DNA of 7,569 nt, from positions 1 through 7,569 of the forward strand of contig DSAU01000235.1 in NCBI GenBank assembly GCA_011046315.1, given 5' to 3'. This DNA comes from a bacterium. Lineage in GTDB: Bacteria > Zhuqueibacterota > Zhuqueibacteria > Thermofontimicrobiales > Thermofontimicrobiaceae. Made by a program: the position numbers and the translations under genes. Below, piece after piece: positions 6,440-7,569 of this stretch (position 1 is the first letter of the stretch; each line of letters starts with the position of its first letter). Under the pieces are notes generated by a model. That model did not search any database and was not told the DNA's origin. It was given only the letters and a program-made list of their open reading frames with translations.

Positions 6440-6603
6440 TGGACTGGTTAACAATCATTTTATTTTTCATCGTGTACCTTTTGCTAATGAAATACGTGCT
6501 TCCGAAAATGGGAGTGCCGACTTGAATGTCGAACCGCTGCGACTTTCCGGAGGAGAGTCAGCAAGATATTCAGAAACCAGAACAAAATAGTGAGACGCAA
6601 TAA
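6439..6603 (+). CDS. Candidate 54-residue membrane selenoprotein (in-frame TGA at 6523-6525)
   Basis: From the ATG at 6439, which has a strong GAGGAG site and overlaps the preceding stop, 28 codons encode one membrane helix (about 3-20) followed by YVLPKMGVPT. Then comes TGA. The same frame continues without a stop for 25 more codons, MSNRCDFPEE and a hydrophilic Gln/Glu-rich tail, ending at TAA 6601-6603. If TGA is read as selenocysteine, the product is 54 residues with U29-MSNR-C34, a Sec-x4-Cys pair just after the membrane helix. A hairpin that fits a bacterial SECIS lies at 6536-6562. TGA ends neighbouring genes, so general reassignment is unlikely. The alternatives are a 28-residue membrane peptide ending at TGA, or two tiny ORFs; the second ATG (6526) has no ribosome site of its own. 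The family is not known to me. The TAA lies next to the ribosome site of the zinc-ribbon gene. A thiol-redox role is inferred from context. Confidence 0.5.
6536..6562 (+). promoter_or_regulatory. SECIS-like hairpin downstream of the in-frame TGA
   Basis: GACTTTCC (6541-6548) pairs with GGAGAGTC (6552-6559) over eight positions with a single U-G wobble. This leaves an apical loop GGA (6549-6551). Beyond a two-base bulge (6539-6540), GCT (6536-6538) pairs with AGC (6560-6562). The loop begins 23 bases after the TGA and starts with G. Known bacterial SECIS elements have the loop roughly 16-37 bases after the UGA and a conserved G at its start; the match is by eye, with no folding energy computed. 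Confidence 0.5.
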
Positions 6604-6620
6604 GGAGTGAGGTGTGATAT

Positions 6621-6821
6621 ATGCCGATTTATGAGTATAAATGTAACAATTGTGGTTCAAAATTTGAAGAGTTCCAGAGTGTGGGAGCATCAAACGAGAC
6701 GATCGTTTGCCCTAAATGCAAGACTCCAAAACCGGAGCGAATTTTTTCAATCTTTGGATCTGGATCGAGTAGCGCTTCATCGGTTAATTCAGGATGCAGC
6801 TCATCCGGACCTTTTACCTGA
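6621..6821 (+). CDS. FmdB-type zinc-ribbon protein
   Basis: This 66-residue protein begins with the family signature MPIYEYKCNNCGSKFEEFQS. Four cysteines in two CxxC pairs (C8/C11 and C30/C33) should bind one zinc ion. The remainder, after KPERIFSIFG at about 38-46, is the flexible Ser/Gly-rich tail common in FmdB (CxxC_CXXC_SSSS) proteins, with one further cysteine at 59. The family name comes from a putative regulator next to formamidase/amidase genes; the biochemical role is not established, and a nucleic-acid or protein-binding role is only presumed. GAGGT seven bases upstream of the ATG gives a clear start, and AAGGAG a little further up overlaps the preceding TAA. Length and composition are typical. 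Confidence 0.9.
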   Translation: MPIYEYKCNNCGSKFEEFQSVGASNETIVCPKCKTPKPERIFSIFGSGSSSASSVNSGCSSSGPFT

Positions 6822-6863
6822 GGCTAAACTATCGAAAGCAGGTTGCTTTTAAATAATCATATC

Positions 6864-6868
6864 GGAGG
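6864..6868 (+). promoter_or_regulatory. Shine-Dalgarno site deciding the thioredoxin-lipoprotein start
   Basis: GGAGG lies four bases before the ATG at 6873. It supports starting there rather than at the in-frame codon at 6843, which would place ten residues before the lipoprotein signal peptide. Confidence 0.7.
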
Positions 6869-6872
6869 TTCT

Positions 6873-7454
6873 ATGAAAAAGCTTTTTCATTTTATGGTCA
6901 TTATCAGCTTTATTTTTATTTTGGGCTGTTCAACATCTGATAGCGAATCGATTGCTAAAAACAAATCGGAAACTGCATCCGATGCAGATTCCACTAAGGT
7001 CGTATGGATGGCTTTTAATGCGGGAATTGAAAAAGGCGTTAAAGAAAACAAGAATATCATTGTTGATTTTTACACAGATTGGTGTCACTGGTGCAAAGTC
7101 ATGGACGAAAAAACCTTCAGCGACCCCAAAGTCGCCAAAGAACTGAAGGAAAAATTTATTACCATCCGCATTAACGCTGAAAGCAAAACCGAGAAAGCCA
7201 GTTTTCAGGGGAATGAATACACTAACGTCGAATTGACGCATGCCTTTCACGTCACCGGATTTCCTTCGCTGGCATTTATCAGTCCTCAGCAAGAGGTTAT
7301 CACAGTAATTCCCGGCTATATTCCAGCAGAACAATTTTACTATTTGCTCAGCTATGTTGATCAAGAATGTTACAAAAAACAGCTTTCGCTGGATGAATTT
7401 ATCAAAAGAAAAGGTGATTGTGATTCAACTAAAGGCCAATCTGGTAAAATCTGA
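6873..7454 (+). CDS. Thioredoxin-fold lipoprotein with CHWC active site
   Basis: This 193-residue thiol-redox protein is probably anchored in a membrane facing the periplasm. The signal peptide (MKKLFHF, then a hydrophobic stretch) ends in a lipobox FILGC, making C19 the likely lipidated residue. A Ser/Asp/Lys-rich linker (20-42) follows. The thioredoxin-like domain (about 44-165) has the strand IIVDFYTDW, the active site C71-H-W-C74 followed by KVMDEKTF, and the cis-proline in GFPS (P131). This arrangement resembles the thioredoxin_7 / DsbD C-terminal-domain group, which reduces or passes electrons to periplasmic disulfide proteins. The pairing partner is not in view. The C-terminal extension (166-193) holds two more cysteines (C166, C183). 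The start at 6873 is chosen for its GGAGG site and the signal peptide. It is the last gene before the terminator at 7479 and is likely co-transcribed with the three small genes upstream. Confidence 0.92.
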   Translation: MKKLFHFMVIISFIFILGCSTSDSESIAKNKSETASDADSTKVVWMAFNAGIEKGVKENKNIIVDFYTDWCHWCKVMDEKTFSDPKVAKELKEKFITIRINAESKTEKASFQGNEYTNVELTHAFHVTGFPSLAFISPQQEVITVIPGYIPAEQFYYLLSYVDQECYKKQLSLDEFIKRKGDCDSTKGQSGKI

Positions 7455-7478
7455 ACAATTTCAAAATAAAACAATTGC

Positions 7479-7521
7479 AGCGATGCCAATGCTCTGATCA
7501 GCTCTGGCATCGCTTTTTTTT
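7479..7521 (+). terminator. Intrinsic terminator of the small redox operon
   Basis: AGCGATGCCA (7479-7488) and TGGCATCGCT (7505-7514) form a ten-base-pair stem around a 16-base loop. The stem runs into an unbroken T run to 7521. It lies 24 bases after the stop of the lipoprotein gene. No gene is visible in the remaining 48 bases to the window edge. Confidence 0.93.
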
Positions 7522-7569
7522 GGTCAGATTCGATCTTTGAGGACAATATTTTTAGGTGCTAAAAACAAC

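Noticed and set aside
6360..6590. Plus-strand open frame of 76 codons overlapping the small redox genes
   Set aside because: It has no ribosome site and is out of frame with the DUF6132-like gene and the well-initiated ORF at 6439; its product has no recognisable feature.
6526..6603. Independent 25-codon ORF starting at the ATG right after the TGA
   Set aside because: It has no ribosome site of its own and encodes only a hydrophilic tail; continuation of the upstream frame through TGA explains it better, although re-initiation cannot be fully excluded.
6930..7364. Minus-strand open frame of 144 codons
   Set aside because: It is the antisense shadow of the thioredoxin-fold lipoprotein, which has a lipobox, CHWC site and cis-proline in the plus frame.
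7537..7569. Repeat shared with 5275-5290 (TTTGAGG and GGTGCTAAA words)
   Set aside because: The two short words are spaced differently in the two places and the sequence is AT-rich, so chance is a sufficient explanation.

Overview
This window looks like a moderately AT-rich Gram-negative bacterial chromosome. It carries a TolC-type outer-membrane protein with a signal peptide, a periplasmic adaptor and a lipoprotein with a lipobox. A separately encoded MacB-type ATPase and permease, a YIP1-domain membrane protein, a DUF6132-like small protein and strong AGGAG-type ribosome sites would suit a member of the FCB/Calditrichota-like lineages. That placement is inference from gene style only; no marker gene is present.

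Left part (1-4992, all minus strand): one operon, transcribed from right to left. It starts with a five-helix YIP1-like membrane protein. This is followed by a TolC-family outer-membrane efflux protein, an HlyD/MacA-type membrane-fusion protein, a MacB/LolD-type ABC ATPase, and a MacB-type permease that runs off the left edge. Gaps are 13 to 52 bases and most genes have a good Shine-Dalgarno site, so the set reads as a complete tripartite export system (inner-membrane ABC pump, periplasmic adaptor, outer-membrane duct). The substrate cannot be told.

Middle (4993-5367): a 375-base gap without a gene. It holds a cluster of short ATCTGTGA-type repeats and, next to the following gene, two interleaved perfect inverted repeats. 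A PhoU-like protein (5368-6033, minus) follows, with a plausible promoter at 6078-6106.

Right part (6233-7521, plus strand): a divergent run of small genes that are mostly cysteine-rich. In order they are a DUF6132-like membrane protein, a very short membrane ORF interrupted by an in-frame TGA, an FmdB-type zinc ribbon, and a thioredoxin-fold lipoprotein with a CHWC active site, closed by a strong intrinsic terminator (7479-7521).

The most interesting signal is in this right part. A 28-codon, well-initiated membrane ORF at 6439 ends in TGA, but the same frame stays open for another 25 codons. A GC-rich hairpin with a G-starting apical loop begins just downstream of the TGA, at the distance expected for a bacterial SECIS element. 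I interpret this as a candidate 54-residue membrane selenoprotein with a Sec-x4-Cys motif, sitting in a small thiol-redox operon. This is a hypothesis from sequence and needs homologue and selenium-machinery checks.
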